Source: an uncultured Bacteroidales bacterium
GTDB taxonomy: Bacteria > Bacteroidota > Bacteroidia > Bacteroidales > Paludibacteraceae
Direction of reading: 5' to 3'
DNA length: 51,039 bases
Assembly (NCBI GenBank): GCA_902771935.1
Contig: CACXYM010000010.1
Location: forward strand, 1 to 51,039
How positions within the stretch are numbered: the first letter of the stretch is position 1; the number at the start of each line of letters is the position of its first letter. Shown one piece after another: positions 26,766-36,297 of this stretch. The position numbers were made by a program, and so were the translations under genes. The notes beneath the pieces were generated by a model. It did no database searches, was not told the origin of the DNA, and saw only the letters and a program-made list of their open reading frames with translations.

Positions 26766-29113
26766 AATTCTACGCTAAATGTTGCCAAGATACCGGTTGG
26801 TACGTTCAATATAACTGAGGCTCGGTTTGCATAAGGTATATCCTGCGTAAAAGCCAATTCTGCTAAATCGTTGCTGAAATCCCAGACGTTATATCCTTCA
26901 ATGCGCAGCCTCATATCCGTCTCTTTCACACTCCATCGTGCTTGCACGTGCAAGTCACACATGAAAACCGCACCATGGCGCGATCCGAAATTACCATCGG
27001 TGGGATTGGTACCTCTTGAATCCAAAGGACGAATCTGTACGTCCTTGCCGTCGAGTTCGTAGGTATAGGCGGTGAATGGTTTTCCATCGGTCCACTTAAA
27101 GGTAAAGCCAGCTTGTACCCATTTGCAGATATTATACGACAGATAGAAACGCGCCACAAAACCTTTATCCAGATCCATGCGTCCGACGCCTGGATACTTG
27201 CCGTTAGGGTTATGCACCACCCTAGTGGTGTTGGGATTGGCGGTTGATTCTGATAGGACGCCGAGGGTGTTGCTGTTGGGACCGTTGCCCAAACCGGTAT
27301 ATCCTGCGGCCTGCATAGATTGCCAACTGAATGAGAGCATCACTTTCTTTCCTGTATAGGTGTAGCGGGAAAGCTGCGAGAAGAAATATGGAGAGTTCAT
27401 CAGAGGATTATTGCCAAAAGGCGGCGTAGTGCCGACTTCAAATCCATCTTCTGCCGCATAGGTATGCCAGACATTGAAGAACTTCTTGTAGCTGTTTTGT
27501 AGAACTATTTCATGAAGACCATCCTGCTTGTCGCGAAAAGCAAAACGGATAGGGATGTTAACTTCGATATAGGAAGTCTGAGGAAGGTTTTTCTTGTAGG
27601 AATGATATTTGCCTCCTGTAGAAAAAGCAAGGTTCTTCGTGCCGGCATAATAGACATTGCCATTGAGATAATCTGCCGAGAAATAACGGATATAGTCCAT
27701 TGTGTATGGCAAGCGATTATAATCCGCTGTAATACCAATCTCGAACCAGCGGCAAGGATGAAAATCGAAGTTAGCCCCTGCTTGCGCGTAAGGGGATACT
27801 TTGCTTTTATTATGCCTCAAGAGCATAGCATCCAGTGTAAAGTCAATATGTCCGTTAACATCCACCCATGGAGCAATGGCGTAATGGGCTTTGAGGCCGA
27901 CAGTGTTCTCCAAGAGGCCGGCATTGAATGCGTTGGATGTCCACTCGTAACGATAGATATCGGTTGGTGTAGCATCCACAGGCGATTGCAGATAAAGTGT
28001 GTTGGAAAATGATGCTTGACCGGGACGGAAAAGAATTAGTGAGTTATAAGCATCTACAAAAACGGATAGCCAATTCAGCACGGGTTGTTCATAGTTAACT
28101 GCCCAACTGAGCAAATGTGTTTTGCCGTCAGGCACCCACGGTTCAAAACTCTCTCCGTCTTGATCAATGATATTGCGTCGGAAAGCGATGTTGTCGTGCT
28201 GTACCACATTACTCTCCCATGTGAAACCTGTTGTCAAGAAGTCTCGTTTGGCATAAATGGTTCCGCTGTAGTTTTTAAGGTCATACACTTCGTTATGATT
28301 AAAGAGATGCTCACTTCCAGCATCGGTTCTGCCAGAGAAATTTAGGCGGTATCCTAGACGCTTGAAAGCCACGTTGGGTTTCATAGGCAGATAGCCGTCT
28401 GCTTGTGCTATATAGTACGGCGCTGTATAAGAAGGATCATCAAGTATCAATCCGCATTGGTCTTGTTTGGTGATGAGTCGTTGTCCGTATGCGGCGTAGA
28501 CATGCTGTCGGTAGTTGTTCCCTTCCTTATCATGAAACGTGTAGCCTGCGTCAAGTGTTCCTGCACCTTTTTGATGTCGACGGGCGGTGATGTGTTTGTA
28601 GGTATCGGCGCTTTGCACGGCAGAACGATGAAAGAGATTGATAATCTCGGTTGTGCCGGCTGCAGGTGCTCCGTTTCCGACTTGGCCAAAGTTATATGAA
28701 GCCTGTACGTAGTCGCGTGCCATACTATCGTGCTCGAAAAAGATTTGTCCTGTATGGATATTGATGTCCATTCCGTATTGCTCCATGTTTGGCACATAAT
28801 GTGTATTTCCTGCCTGAAAGCGGTCATCCACCCGCATGCCGTCAATATAGTACCTATTATTGGTGCAAGGCAATCCGTCTACCGCTATGGATAGGCGGTC
28901 AGGCATCCACCATTGTCCAGTTGTCAAGTTTTCCACAATAGTGTGATCATTGAGGGCTTCGAGGTAATATACGAGGTCACTGCGATGATACCACTCACGA
29001 AAGAACTCCGCCGGAACGGAATCCATCCCTACCATGGATGTGTGGGTTATTGTAGCGGCATGAGATGACCAAGTCAAAGCCGCGAGCAGGACTATCAGAA
29101 TCTTCTTACTCAT
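26762..29113 (-). CDS. TonB-dependent receptor-like outer membrane protein
   Basis: A 783-aa secreted protein; the signal peptide is MSKKILIVLLAALTWSSHAA. An N-terminal plug-like part (about 30-150) contains RLSIAVDGLPCTNNRYYIDG, then alternating aromatic/polar strands typical of a large beta barrel to the C-terminal LATFSVEL. There is no carboxypeptidase-like N-terminal extension and no obvious TonB box, so energy coupling is uncertain. ATG at 29113 is preferred to one 11 codons upstream, because it places the signal peptide at the start; it overlaps the preceding stop (CATGAGTAA). The end overlaps the sulfatase-family gene by 4 nt. The substrate is unknown. Confidence 0.8.
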   Translation of the reverse strand: MSKKILIVLLAALTWSSHAATITHTSMVGMDSVPAEFFREWYHRSDLVYYLEALNDHTIVENLTTGQWWMPDRLSIAVDGLPCTNNRYYIDGMRVDDRFQAGNTHYVPNMEQYGMDINIHTGQIFFEHDSMARDYVQASYNFGQVGNGAPAAGTTEIINLFHRSAVQSADTYKHITARRHQKGAGTLDAGYTFHDKEGNNYRQHVYAAYGQRLITKQDQCGLILDDPSYTAPYYIAQADGYLPMKPNVAFKRLGYRLNFSGRTDAGSEHLFNHNEVYDLKNYSGTIYAKRDFLTTGFTWESNVVQHDNIAFRRNIIDQDGESFEPWVPDGKTHLLSWAVNYEQPVLNWLSVFVDAYNSLILFRPGQASFSNTLYLQSPVDATPTDIYRYEWTSNAFNAGLLENTVGLKAHYAIAPWVDVNGHIDFTLDAMLLRHNKSKVSPYAQAGANFDFHPCRWFEIGITADYNRLPYTMDYIRYFSADYLNGNVYYAGTKNLAFSTGGKYHSYKKNLPQTSYIEVNIPIRFAFRDKQDGLHEIVLQNSYKKFFNVWHTYAAEDGFEVGTTPPFGNNPLMNSPYFFSQLSRYTYTGKKVMLSFSWQSMQAAGYTGLGNGPNSNTLGVLSESTANPNTTRVVHNPNGKYPGVGRMDLDKGFVARFYLSYNICKWVQAGFTFKWTDGKPFTAYTYELDGKDVQIRPLDSRGTNPTDGNFGSRHGAVFMCDLHVQARWSVKETDMRLRIEGYNVWDFSNDLAELAFTQDIPYANRASVILNVPTGILATFSVEL

Positions 29114-30032
29114 GGGCTTTAGGCTTCTTGTATTGGAGGATATCAATGTTATATGCCAGTCCTACGCGCAGTTGGTGAAAGGGATAATCTTTGATGCCGT
29201 ACTGATAAGTGACGAAAGGCTCAAAGCCTTTAGCATGACCGCTGACCTGAATTTTGATTGTCATGGGTCGGTCGCCATCTTTTTCCCAACCCATATAGCC
29301 ACCCCATGTGGCACGTAGGGACACATATTGCGCTTTGGCAAAGAGTTGCACACCATATAACAAGGCATCATTCTGACGGCTGTTGTCGGTTTGCCAGCAT
29401 AGGAAGCCAAGACTTCCGGCGAGACGTAATTCGACGAGTGTGTTTTCGGACTCTTGACTTTCGACTTTAGCTTCCCGACTAATAAACATCGATTTACCTA
29501 CCGCTAAATCAAACCAATAGCCAGGATCATCAAAGTAACGTGCTTTGTCGAAACTGCCACCGCTGGCGGTTTTGAGTGCCGCACGCAAAGCAATATCCGG
29601 TGTATATTTGCGTGCTTTGAGCAGTTGGATATCCGTGGAGACATAGACATCGCCGGCTTCGTGGCCGCTAATAGGCTCGTTGTCTTGGATACGGCATGTG
29701 CGTTGGCGCTCGGTTGTCATACGATACCACTCCATAATAGGCATCCATAGACTGAGGTTTACTCGGTCAGTCCAAAGCGGTATATTGATTTTGGCAAAGA
29801 TATCCGCCGTTTGGTCTTTCTGAAACCCAAAGTAACCATCTGCTGCAAGTTCTACTCGCAAAGCCCCTTGTACACGTCCGTCCAACATATCCGGTACCGG
29901 TAAGGCGTTAGGGCCGAAATAGGCAGGTGCAATACCTGTACTTTCGCTTAACTTGGGTGCAACAATAGGTACCTCGGCAGCCAAAGGCGTAAGGACTATC
30001 GTAAATAATATGAATAGGCAGATTTTTCTCAA
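29106..30032 (-). CDS. Outer-membrane beta-barrel-like protein of unknown function
   Basis: A 308-aa protein with a signal peptide ([20 protein letters not shown]) and alternating hydrophobic/polar strands such as FAKINIPLWTDRVNLSLWMP and LRATWGGYMGW, ending in the strand-like VGLAYNIDIL. The start is TTG, in a TTGA overlap with the previous stop; no nearby ATG would preserve the signal peptide. It lies in the middle of the grpE-dnaJ-envelope operon. I recognise no family with certainty. Confidence 0.75.
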   Translation of the reverse strand: MRKICLFILFTIVLTPLAAEVPIVAPKLSESTGIAPAYFGPNALPVPDMLDGRVQGALRVELAADGYFGFQKDQTADIFAKINIPLWTDRVNLSLWMPIMEWYRMTTERQRTCRIQDNEPISGHEAGDVYVSTDIQLLKARKYTPDIALRAALKTASGGSFDKARYFDDPGYWFDLAVGKSMFISREAKVESQESENTLVELRLAGSLGFLCWQTDNSRQNDALLYGVQLFAKAQYVSLRATWGGYMGWEKDGDRPMTIKIQVSGHAKGFEPFVTYQYGIKDYPFHQLRVGLAYNIDILQYKKPKAHE

Positions 30033-31129
30033 CGGTACGTTAGTGTTCTCAGTTTAGCGCCTCGTCTGCGTTCAGAGAGCCGCTCGGACTTAGTGAGTTT
30101 GGTATATTGCAACAATGGCTCCAGACTAAAACGGCAAACCACTTGCTGTTGATGGCTTAATCCGTAACCATCTAAATATAGCAAGTTCCATCCGGCGTAT
30201 GCTGTGACAAACGAACGGCGGATGAGGTAGAAGAATATATCCGTGCGGTTATAAATACGTGACTGATAGCGTGGGTCACCTTGATTAAGCAGCGGGCCGT
30301 AACCGACATACAGTGGTAGTTGATTATCTCCAAAATAGAACTCATTGCGCACGCCGATAAAGCGCCAACCTAAATAAAAGTCCGCATGAAAACCATGGCA
30401 GAAATGTTGTTCTTCTTTTCTGCGGTCACGTTGGAAGGAACCGATATATCCTACCTGCAGACTGAGGCTGTCCAGTGGTGTCAAATAACCCAAACTCACG
30501 CCCGCCAAGGGATTGATAACGATATCATCGCACACACCGGGTATCTGCGTCGAGTGACTGAGGTGATTGAGTTGGGCGGTACCGCCGGTGAAAAACCATT
30601 TATACTTGAACTTACCTGAACCGACAATGCGGAACGCCTCGCGTGTATCATTGCTCATCATGCCCCGCCAGTCGCATAATAAATCCGCATAACCCCACTT
30701 GCTGCGGTATTGGAAGAGCACACCTTGTATGTTCGGATAAACGAAAGCAATCGAGTCGCTACGCAGATAATCGGGTAAAGCCTCTGTCAAATAGTCGTAC
30801 GGCACAAAACCAAAATTGAGTCGGAAGCCTTTGGCATCAAACTGATAATAAACAGTCGGAGTTACAAAGCAATCGCGCCACTTGGAGCCAAATGGTTGCA
30901 CGTAACTTGCACCTGCCATTAGTTTGTGTGTACCACCGATAGAATCATTAAATCCGACACCGATAGTTGGCGTTAAACGAATACCGAAAAGTGTCTGTGA
31001 TGGTTCGTAGGGATGATGAATTTCGCGGTTGTCGAAGTTAGTGACAAAGTCTACGTCATACAAAAACTTTTGGGCACTGGCTACACCGGCACCCAAAAGC
31101 AAAAGACATATTATGAGCGATTTTTTCAC
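30029..31129 (-). CDS. Outer-membrane beta-barrel-like protein of unknown function
   Basis: A 366-aa protein with a signal peptide ([20 protein letters not shown]) and many short amphipathic strands, for example [40 protein letters not shown] and [20 protein letters not shown], as expected of an outer membrane barrel. The start is GTG and overlaps the dnaJ stop by 4 nt (GTGA); the stop overlaps the next gene by 4 nt. It therefore links the chaperone pair to the envelope genes. The function is unknown. Confidence 0.78.
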   Translation of the reverse strand: MKKSLIICLLLLGAGVASAQKFLYDVDFVTNFDNREIHHPYEPSQTLFGIRLTPTIGVGFNDSIGGTHKLMAGASYVQPFGSKWRDCFVTPTVYYQFDAKGFRLNFGFVPYDYLTEALPDYLRSDSIAFVYPNIQGVLFQYRSKWGYADLLCDWRGMMSNDTREAFRIVGSGKFKYKWFFTGGTAQLNHLSHSTQIPGVCDDIVINPLAGVSLGYLTPLDSLSLQVGYIGSFQRDRRKEEQHFCHGFHADFYLGWRFIGVRNEFYFGDNQLPLYVGYGPLLNQGDPRYQSRIYNRTDIFFYLIRRSFVTAYAGWNLLYLDGYGLSHQQQVVCRFSLEPLLQYTKLTKSERLSERRRGAKLRTLTYR

Positions 31130-32289
31130 GAGAATAAGTTCTTAAAGAAATTCTTCTTGTCGGCACTTCCCGGCACAATATTCGGACTATTTTGTAGTTG
31201 TTCAATCAGTTTCTTCTCGTCCTTATTTAGTTTCTCGGGGATATACACGCCCACATTAATAAGCAGATCTCCTGTACCATATTGGCGTGCATATTGGTCA
31301 ATGATTGGTAGTCCCTTGCCACGCATTCTGAGGACTTTGCCCGGTTGCGTACCCGGAGTAATTGTTATTTTAACATCGCCCGTGAGAGTAGGTATCTGCA
31401 CTTGTCCGCCAAGGATAGCAGTCGGCATATCAAGCAGTAGATTGTAAATCAGGTCATTGCCATCTCGTACGAGATCTTTGTGTTCCTCTTCTTCAACCAA
31501 GACGAGCAAATCGCCTGGTACACCTCCGCGCGGTGCCGCATTACCTTTGCCTTGAACCGGTATCTGCATGCCACCACTCACGCCTGCCGGAATCTTGATG
31601 GTAATGATTTCCTCATCGCGCACCACGCCGTCTCCGTTACAATGGGTACACTTATTCTTGATGATCTTACCTTCGCCGTGGCATGTTGGACATGTTTCTT
31701 GTACTTGCATCATGCCGAAGATACCGCGTTGGGTACGAACAACCCTACCAGTTCCTTTACAAGTCGGACAGGTCTCGCCGCTACTGCCATCAGCACTTCC
31801 TGTGCCGTGACAATGTTTGCATTCAACGAGTTTCTTGACCTTAATTTTCTTCTCTACGCCCGAGTTAATCTCTTCCAGCGTGAGACGCACTTTGACGCGC
31901 AGGTCTGTGCCGCGGCGCACTCTCTGCCCACCGCGACTTCCTCCGCCGCCGAAGAAGGACGAGAAACTTCCGCCTCCCATGCCCCAGCTCTCGAACAAGT
32001 CGCCGAACTGAGAGAAGATATCTTGCATCGAGAAGTCGCCACCACTGAAGCCTCCCGCACCACTCATGCCTGCAAAACCGAACTGATCGTAACGCTGACG
32101 CTTCTGCGGGTCACTCAGTACTTCGTACGCTTCAGCAGCCTCCTTGAATTTCTCCTCAGCTTCTTTGTCACCGGGGTTTTTGTCAGGGTGGTACTGTATC
32201 GCTTTTTTGCGGTACGCTTTCTTTATCTCCTCTGCGCTGGCTTTTTTGTCAACGCCAAGGACTTCATAGTAATCTCTTTTCTCAGCCAT
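31126..32289 (-). CDS. dnaJ: Chaperone protein DnaJ
   Basis: A 387-aa type I Hsp40 that loads substrates on DnaK and stimulates its ATPase. The J domain carries the HPD motif at residues 34-36 (YHPDKNPG). Then follow a Gly/Phe/Ser-rich linker (about 75-120) and four zinc-binding CXXCXGXG repeats ([32 protein letters not shown]). The substrate-binding C-terminal domains are complete. It starts 3 nt after grpE and its stop overlaps the following barrel-protein gene. dnaK is not in the window. Confidence 0.99.
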   Translation of the reverse strand: MAEKRDYYEVLGVDKKASAEEIKKAYRKKAIQYHPDKNPGDKEAEEKFKEAAEAYEVLSDPQKRQRYDQFGFAGMSGAGGFSGGDFSMQDIFSQFGDLFESWGMGGGSFSSFFGGGGSRGGQRVRRGTDLRVKVRLTLEEINSGVEKKIKVKKLVECKHCHGTGSADGSSGETCPTCKGTGRVVRTQRGIFGMMQVQETCPTCHGEGKIIKNKCTHCNGDGVVRDEEIITIKIPAGVSGGMQIPVQGKGNAAPRGGVPGDLLVLVEEEEHKDLVRDGNDLIYNLLLDMPTAILGGQVQIPTLTGDVKITITPGTQPGKVLRMRGKGLPIIDQYARQYGTGDLLINVGVYIPEKLNKDEKKLIEQLQNSPNIVPGSADKKNFFKNLFS

Positions 32290-32292
32290 AAT

Positions 32293-32829
32293 TTATTCCC
32301 CCACAACTACTTTGGCGAAACGTATAACCTTGTCTCCGAGTTTATATCCTTTCTGTGTACAGTCAATAATCTTACCTTTCTTGTCTTCACCGGCAGCGAA
32401 AGTTGTTATCGCTTCGTGCTCATCGGTGGAGAAATCCACGCCTTCTGTTTCAATGGCATGCACTTCGTGCTTGTCAAGGAAAGTAAGGAATTTCTGCTGA
32501 ATAAGTCGGATGCCTTCGCGCACAGCGTTGATATCATCGGTTTTGTCCATAGCATCCATAGCGCGCTCAAAATCGTCTATGAGCGGAAGCATTTCCTTAA
32601 AGATATTCTCGCCTGCCGTTTCAATCAAGTCCAGTTTCTCTTTGTTTGTGCGACGACGATAATTGTCAAACTCCGCAATTTGGCGCAGTTTGGCATCTTC
32701 GAGTTCAGCTATTTTTGCTTCTAACTCTGCGATTTTTTCTTCGGGTGTTTGTTCCGCAATCTGTTCTTGTTCTTGCACTTGTTCTTCCTCTTGCGGAAGT
32801 TCTTTTTCTATTTTTTCCTTTTTGCTCAT
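32293..32829 (-). CDS. grpE: Nucleotide exchange factor GrpE
   Basis: A 178-aa DnaK nucleotide exchange factor. A Glu/Gln-rich disordered N-terminus (about 1-28) is followed by a long coiled coil (EEKIAELEAKIAELEDAK, then AEFDNYRRRTNKE) and the C-terminal beta domain with HEAITTFA and GYKLGDKVIRFAKVVV. Length is typical. It is the first gene of the operon; a perfect inverted repeat lies 58 nt upstream. Confidence 0.98.
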   Translation of the reverse strand: MSKKEKIEKELPQEEEQVQEQEQIAEQTPEEKIAELEAKIAELEDAKLRQIAEFDNYRRRTNKEKLDLIETAGENIFKEMLPLIDDFERAMDAMDKTDDINAVREGIRLIQQKFLTFLDKHEVHAIETEGVDFSTDEHEAITTFAAGEDKKGKIIDCTQKGYKLGDKVIRFAKVVVGE

Positions 32830-32886
32830 AATCTTACGTTAATCTAACACCTATCAGTTATCAATAATTGTGCCAATGACATACGG

Positions 32887-32903
32887 ACTGACAAAATGTC
32901 AGT
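32887..32903. promoter_or_regulatory. Perfect inverted repeat upstream of grpE (possible operator)
   Basis: ACTGACA-AAA-TGTCAGT, a 7-bp perfect inverted repeat with a 3-nt centre, in the 73-bp gap between ruvB and grpE. It is not followed by a T-run on either strand, so it is not a typical terminator. It is not the CIRCE heat-shock operator. Its position suggests control of the grpE-dnaJ operon, or a leader hairpin. Confidence 0.45.
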
Positions 32904-33916
32904 TAAAAGAGTGTGCCTTGTGCTTGGACAGGTGTTTTACCGAGGTGTTTGTATGCTAATTCGGTCGCCTCTCTTCCTCGAGGTGTACGCTTTATAAATC
33001 CTTCTTTGATGAGGTATGGTTCGTATACATCTTCAATTGTTCCGGCGTCTTCTGACATGGCCGTAGCTATGGTGTTTAGTCCGACGGGACCGCCTTTGAA
33101 CTTATCAATAATCGTGCATAGCAGTTTGTTGTCCACTTCATCCAAACCAAAGGTGTCTATGTTCAGTGCCTCTAAAGCGTAGCGGGCGATATCAATATCA
33201 ATGCTTCCGTCGCCTTTCACTTGCGCAAAATCACGCACGCGGCGCAGGAGCGCATTGGCGATACGAGGCGTACCGCGGCTACGGCGAGCAATCTCTCTGG
33301 CAGCTTTCGAGTCTATATCAATTCCTAATAGTCCTGCCGAACGAATAACGATACCTGCCAATACATCTGCATCGTAGTACTCCAGGTGACAATTGATGCC
33401 GAAACGTGCACGCAGAGGCGAAGTGAGCAAGCCGGAACGGGTTGTTGCGCCGATAAGTGTGAACTTATTAAGGTCTATCTGTATAGTACGTGCCGAAGGA
33501 CCTTTGTCTATCATGATATCTATCCGGTAGTCCTCCATGGCTGAATACAAGTATTCTTCCACAATAGGGCTTAGACGATGTATCTCATCGATGAACAGCA
33601 CATCGTTTTCCTCGAGCGAAGTTAGCAATCCTGCTAAGTCGCCCGGTTTATCCAACACAGGACCGGAAGTCACTTTAAAGCCTACGCCTAATTCGTTGGC
33701 TATGATGTTACTGAGCGTTGTTTTACCTAAACCCGGAGGGCCGAAGAGTAACACATGGTCCAAGGCTTCGTGTCGCATTTTAGCTGCTTCGACGAAGATG
33801 CGCAGGTTACTTACAATTTTTGTTTGTCCCGCAAAGTCTGCAAAGCGCAGCGGCCGCAAGGCGTTGTCTTGCTCCTTTTCGGACATTTGTTGTCTTATAT
33901 CAAAATCAGTTTCCAT
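32903..33916 (-). CDS. ruvB: Holliday junction branch migration helicase RuvB
   Basis: A 337-aa AAA+ motor that drives branch migration with RuvA. It has Walker [10 protein letters not shown] (about 60-68), Walker [10 protein letters not shown], the sensor region [19 protein letters not shown] and the C-terminal winged helix ([20 protein letters not shown]). Length is typical. The ABC ATPase gene upstream ends 11 nt inside it, suggesting coupling. It is separated from grpE by 73 nt. Confidence 0.99.
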   Translation of the reverse strand: METDFDIRQQMSEKEQDNALRPLRFADFAGQTKIVSNLRIFVEAAKMRHEALDHVLLFGPPGLGKTTLSNIIANELGVGFKVTSGPVLDKPGDLAGLLTSLEENDVLFIDEIHRLSPIVEEYLYSAMEDYRIDIMIDKGPSARTIQIDLNKFTLIGATTRSGLLTSPLRARFGINCHLEYYDADVLAGIVIRSAGLLGIDIDSKAAREIARRSRGTPRIANALLRRVRDFAQVKGDGSIDIDIARYALEALNIDTFGLDEVDNKLLCTIIDKFKGGPVGLNTIATAMSEDAGTIEDVYEPYLIKEGFIKRTPRGREATELAYKHLGKTPVQAQGTLF

Positions 33917-34556
33917 CAGTTTTACTACGGAATAATGTTTCTAAGTTATCTATCTCTCCAATAGGGCAATCTGCCTTGATGATGCCGTGGTCCAAAATGA
34001 CAACTCTGTCGCACATCTCGCGCACTTCTTGCAGTATATGGGTAGAGAGAATAACCATTCTATCGCGTCCCAACTGCCGTATAAGTGTCCTTATTTCTAC
34101 CAGTTGGTTGGGGTCGAGTCCGGTAGTTGGTTCATCCAAAACGAGTAAGTCCGGGTCGTTGAGAAGTGCTTGCGCCAGGCCTACACGCTGCCGATAGCCT
34201 TTGCTCAGTTGACCAATACGTTTATGCGCTTCCGGTGTAAGTCCCACTCGTTGAATGAGAATTTCCACCCGTTCTTGAGGACGAATCACTTTGCCCAAAC
34301 GTGCCATGAATAGTAGGTATTCGCGCACAAACATCTCATCGTACAGCGGATTTCTCTCGGGCAGATAGCCAATCCGTTCGGGGACTTGTATTAAGCCCTG
34401 TGCATGCACGAGTCCGACGATAACTTTCATGAGTGTTGATTTACCCGCTCCGTTTGGTCCGAGTAAGCCAAGCACTTCACCGTCTTGCATAGCAAACGAC
34501 ACGTCACTAAGGACATGTTGTTGGCCGTAATACTTATCAATATGTTCTAATTGCAA
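33906..34556 (-). CDS. Compact ABC transporter ATP-binding protein (GldA-like)
   Basis: A 216-aa ATPase with Walker [10 protein letters not shown] (about 34-42), signature [15 protein letters not shown], Walker [14 protein letters not shown] and the switch His in [20 protein letters not shown] resembles GldA-type ATPases. It is smaller than GldA (about 300 aa): the segment between Walker A and RIGYLPE is about 14 residues shorter and the C-terminal domain is missing. No permease gene is adjacent, so its partner and cargo are unknown. The start appears to be TTG ([11 protein letters not shown]), since no ATG fits. Confidence 0.85.
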   Translation of the reverse strand: MQLEHIDKYYGQQHVLSDVSFAMQDGEVLGLLGPNGAGKSTLMKVIVGLVHAQGLIQVPERIGYLPERNPLYDEMFVREYLLFMARLGKVIRPQERVEILIQRVGLTPEAHKRIGQLSKGYRQRVGLAQALLNDPDLLVLDEPTTGLDPNQLVEIRTLIRQLGRDRMVILSTHILQEVREMCDRVVILDHGIIKADCPIGEIDNLETLFRSKTDGN

Positions 34557-34580
34557 AGCTATTAGTTTTAACTTATCAAT

Positions 34581-35786
34581 TTATTCGCGGTTGATTTTAC
34601 TTCCTCCGACCGCCATATTGCGTTTGAGGGTAGGATGGCCTTTGTAGGTGATTTTGCTTGCGCCGGAAGCTTGTGCCCAAAGTTCTTTGGTGACATTCAC
34701 TTCGGCTTTGGATGCGCCGAGGCAGTTGATATGCATAGCGGTTACGTCGGCTTTTTCTGCGTCGAGTTTGGATGCGCCGGAGAGTGAAATCTGCAGGTCG
34801 TTATATCGTCCACGAAGGGAAACCGTACTTGCTCCGGATATATTGATTGCTGTTAGATCTCGCACGGTGATGGTAGCGTGGCGGTATCCGTTGATGTTAT
34901 TGCCGGAGATAGTTAGTATGCTGTCTTTCACTTGGTAATCCACTAACATCGAGTCGTTGACTGCGATAGCCAGTGTGTCTCCTTGAAGGATATCCACATC
35001 CATTGCGCCGGAGATATTGATGGCATTAAAGGTGGGAACTTCGGCCGTTAAAGCGGCGGGTGTATCTTCGTTATCAATTTGTTGCAAAAGGGCATCTATT
35101 CCGCCGAGGTTTTTGGCTTGGTTGAGCGTAAGTACGGTGAGGCAAACCAAGCTGGCAACCCAACATAGTAGTGATATAAGCCAGAATCGCGCCTTAGGTA
35201 AATGGCGTGTACGGAGAAGAGTGACGATAGCACGCACAATGACAAAGACCGGAGTCGCTATGGCTATAATAATAGCAATAATTCCCAAGAGAATTTGCCA
35301 CCATTCTGCCCCAACAAGGAACGGAACGGACGCAATCGGCATAAGGCTCAAGGAACCCATACCAACGCCAAACACACCGATCAGCAGCGCAAATAGTCCT
35401 GCAAAAAGTGGAATGAGAATAGGCAGCGTAACAAGGATAAGGAAGACGAGCAACGCAATGCCAAAGACGCGACCGCAACCGCTGTTTGCTCTTGCGGCAG
35501 AGTACTTGATATGAGGACGTTTATTGGCACCAAAGTCAGCCGGCTGACCGATACGCTGTGTGATAGCATCGACCATTTTGATATCCACTACCTGCACATT
35601 ACGTGCAAAGAGTTCAGCCTGAAGGAGTTCGCAAACACGGGCTTCGATAGCCGCCATTTCTTTTTCGCGGTCATCGGCAGAGAGTCGTAGTTCAATATCT
35701 TGCAGATAATCATTGAGGGCTTGATAAGCATCATTATCGATGTGGAATACGACCCCATTAACGTTGACAGTTCTTGTTACTTTCAT
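34581..35786 (-). CDS. PspC-like/DUF2807 membrane protein
   Basis: A 401-aa protein in three parts. The N-terminal cytoplasmic region (MKVTRTVNVNGVVFHIDNDA) matches the N-terminus of Bacteroidota PspC-type proteins. The middle has about four hydrophobic segments (about 110-230). The C-terminus (about 250-395) is a DUF2807-type beta-helix domain with repeating FNAINISGAMDVDIL and AINISGASTVSLRG units. It may sense envelope state; the function is unproven. ATG at 35786 is chosen because it lies just downstream of the TATCTTTG promoter; an upstream in-frame start would overlap the promoter. Confidence 0.85.
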   Translation of the reverse strand: MKVTRTVNVNGVVFHIDNDAYQALNDYLQDIELRLSADDREKEMAAIEARVCELLQAELFARNVQVVDIKMVDAITQRIGQPADFGANKRPHIKYSAARANSGCGRVFGIALLVFLILVTLPILIPLFAGLFALLIGVFGVGMGSLSLMPIASVPFLVGAEWWQILLGIIAIIIAIATPVFVIVRAIVTLLRTRHLPKARFWLISLLCWVASLVCLTVLTLNQAKNLGGIDALLQQIDNEDTPAALTAEVPTFNAINISGAMDVDILQGDTLAIAVNDSMLVDYQVKDSILTISGNNINGYRHATITVRDLTAINISGASTVSLRGRYNDLQISLSGASKLDAEKADVTAMHINCLGASKAEVNVTKELWAQASGASKITYKGHPTLKRNMAVGGSKINRE

Positions 35787-35816
35787 TGTTTTATCTTTAT
35801 TTGTCCAAAAATCGCG

Positions 35817-35848
35817 CAAAGATACTGCTTTTTTGTGGATTACGCAAG
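35817..35848 (-). promoter_or_regulatory. Promoter of the PspC-like/DUF2807 gene
   Basis: -7 box TATCTTTG (35817-35824), 20-nt spacer, CTTG in place of TTTG at 35845-35848. It is a good match to the promoter type used throughout the window. Confidence 0.7.
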
Positions 35849-35896
35849 AAAAAAGCAGAAATTATATTAGGATTCCGATTGGATCAGGCTTCTAAC

Positions 35897-35990
35897 ATAG
35901 TAACAATATAGTAGAAACATAGTATAAATATAGTAATAACATAGTAACCACATACTAATCACATAGTAATCACATACTAATCACATACTA
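35897..35990. repeat. 11-bp-period tandem repeat, locus 2 (nine copies)
   Basis: ATAGTA or ATACTA occurs at 35897, 35908, 35919, 35930, 35941, 35952, 35963, 35974 and 35985, every step exactly 11 bp; the last five copies share a longer unit (ACATACTAATC type). It lies upstream of the DUF2807 promoter. No gene is present here. Confidence 0.95.
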
Positions 35991-36045
35991 ATTTCTCGAA
36001 TTAATGGGGGAGAGAGAAGGATGGGATGGAAGGGAGAAAGGGGAG

Positions 36046-36250
36046 AGATAATGTGTAATGTGTAATGCGTAATGTGTTGTGTGGGCTGTGTAATATGTAA
36101 TGCGTAATGCGTAATGTGTTGTGAAGGCTGTGTAATGTGTAATGGGTAATGTGTAATGTGTAATGTTGTGAGGGCTGGGTAATGTGTAATGTGTAATGCG
36201 TTGTGAGGGCTGTGTAATGTGTAATGTGTAATGCGTATGGTGGGCTGGGT
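36046..36250. repeat. Composite 7-bp tandem repeat array
   Basis: Runs of 3-5 heptamers of the type TGTAATG / CGTAATG are separated by a GTTGTGAGGGCTG-like spacer. The GGCT marker recurs at 36084, 36126, 36173, 36208 and 36243 (spacings 42, 47, 35, 35), reflecting different numbers of heptamers per block. No gene is supported between 35825 and 36297. It is a likely variable-number repeat. Confidence 0.9.
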
Positions 36251-36297
36251 AAGAAGAAAGAGTGGATGGGTTAATGGATTAATGGATGAAGGGGGTA

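Noticed and set aside
31480-32724. A 414-codon plus-strand open frame opposite dnaJ and grpE
   Set aside because: It lies entirely antisense to two clear, conserved chaperone genes; its composition follows from their codon use, and it has no start signal or recognisable motif.
35897-36250. CRISPR array
   Set aside because: The repeats are 7 or 11 bp with no unique spacers and no cas genes are nearby.
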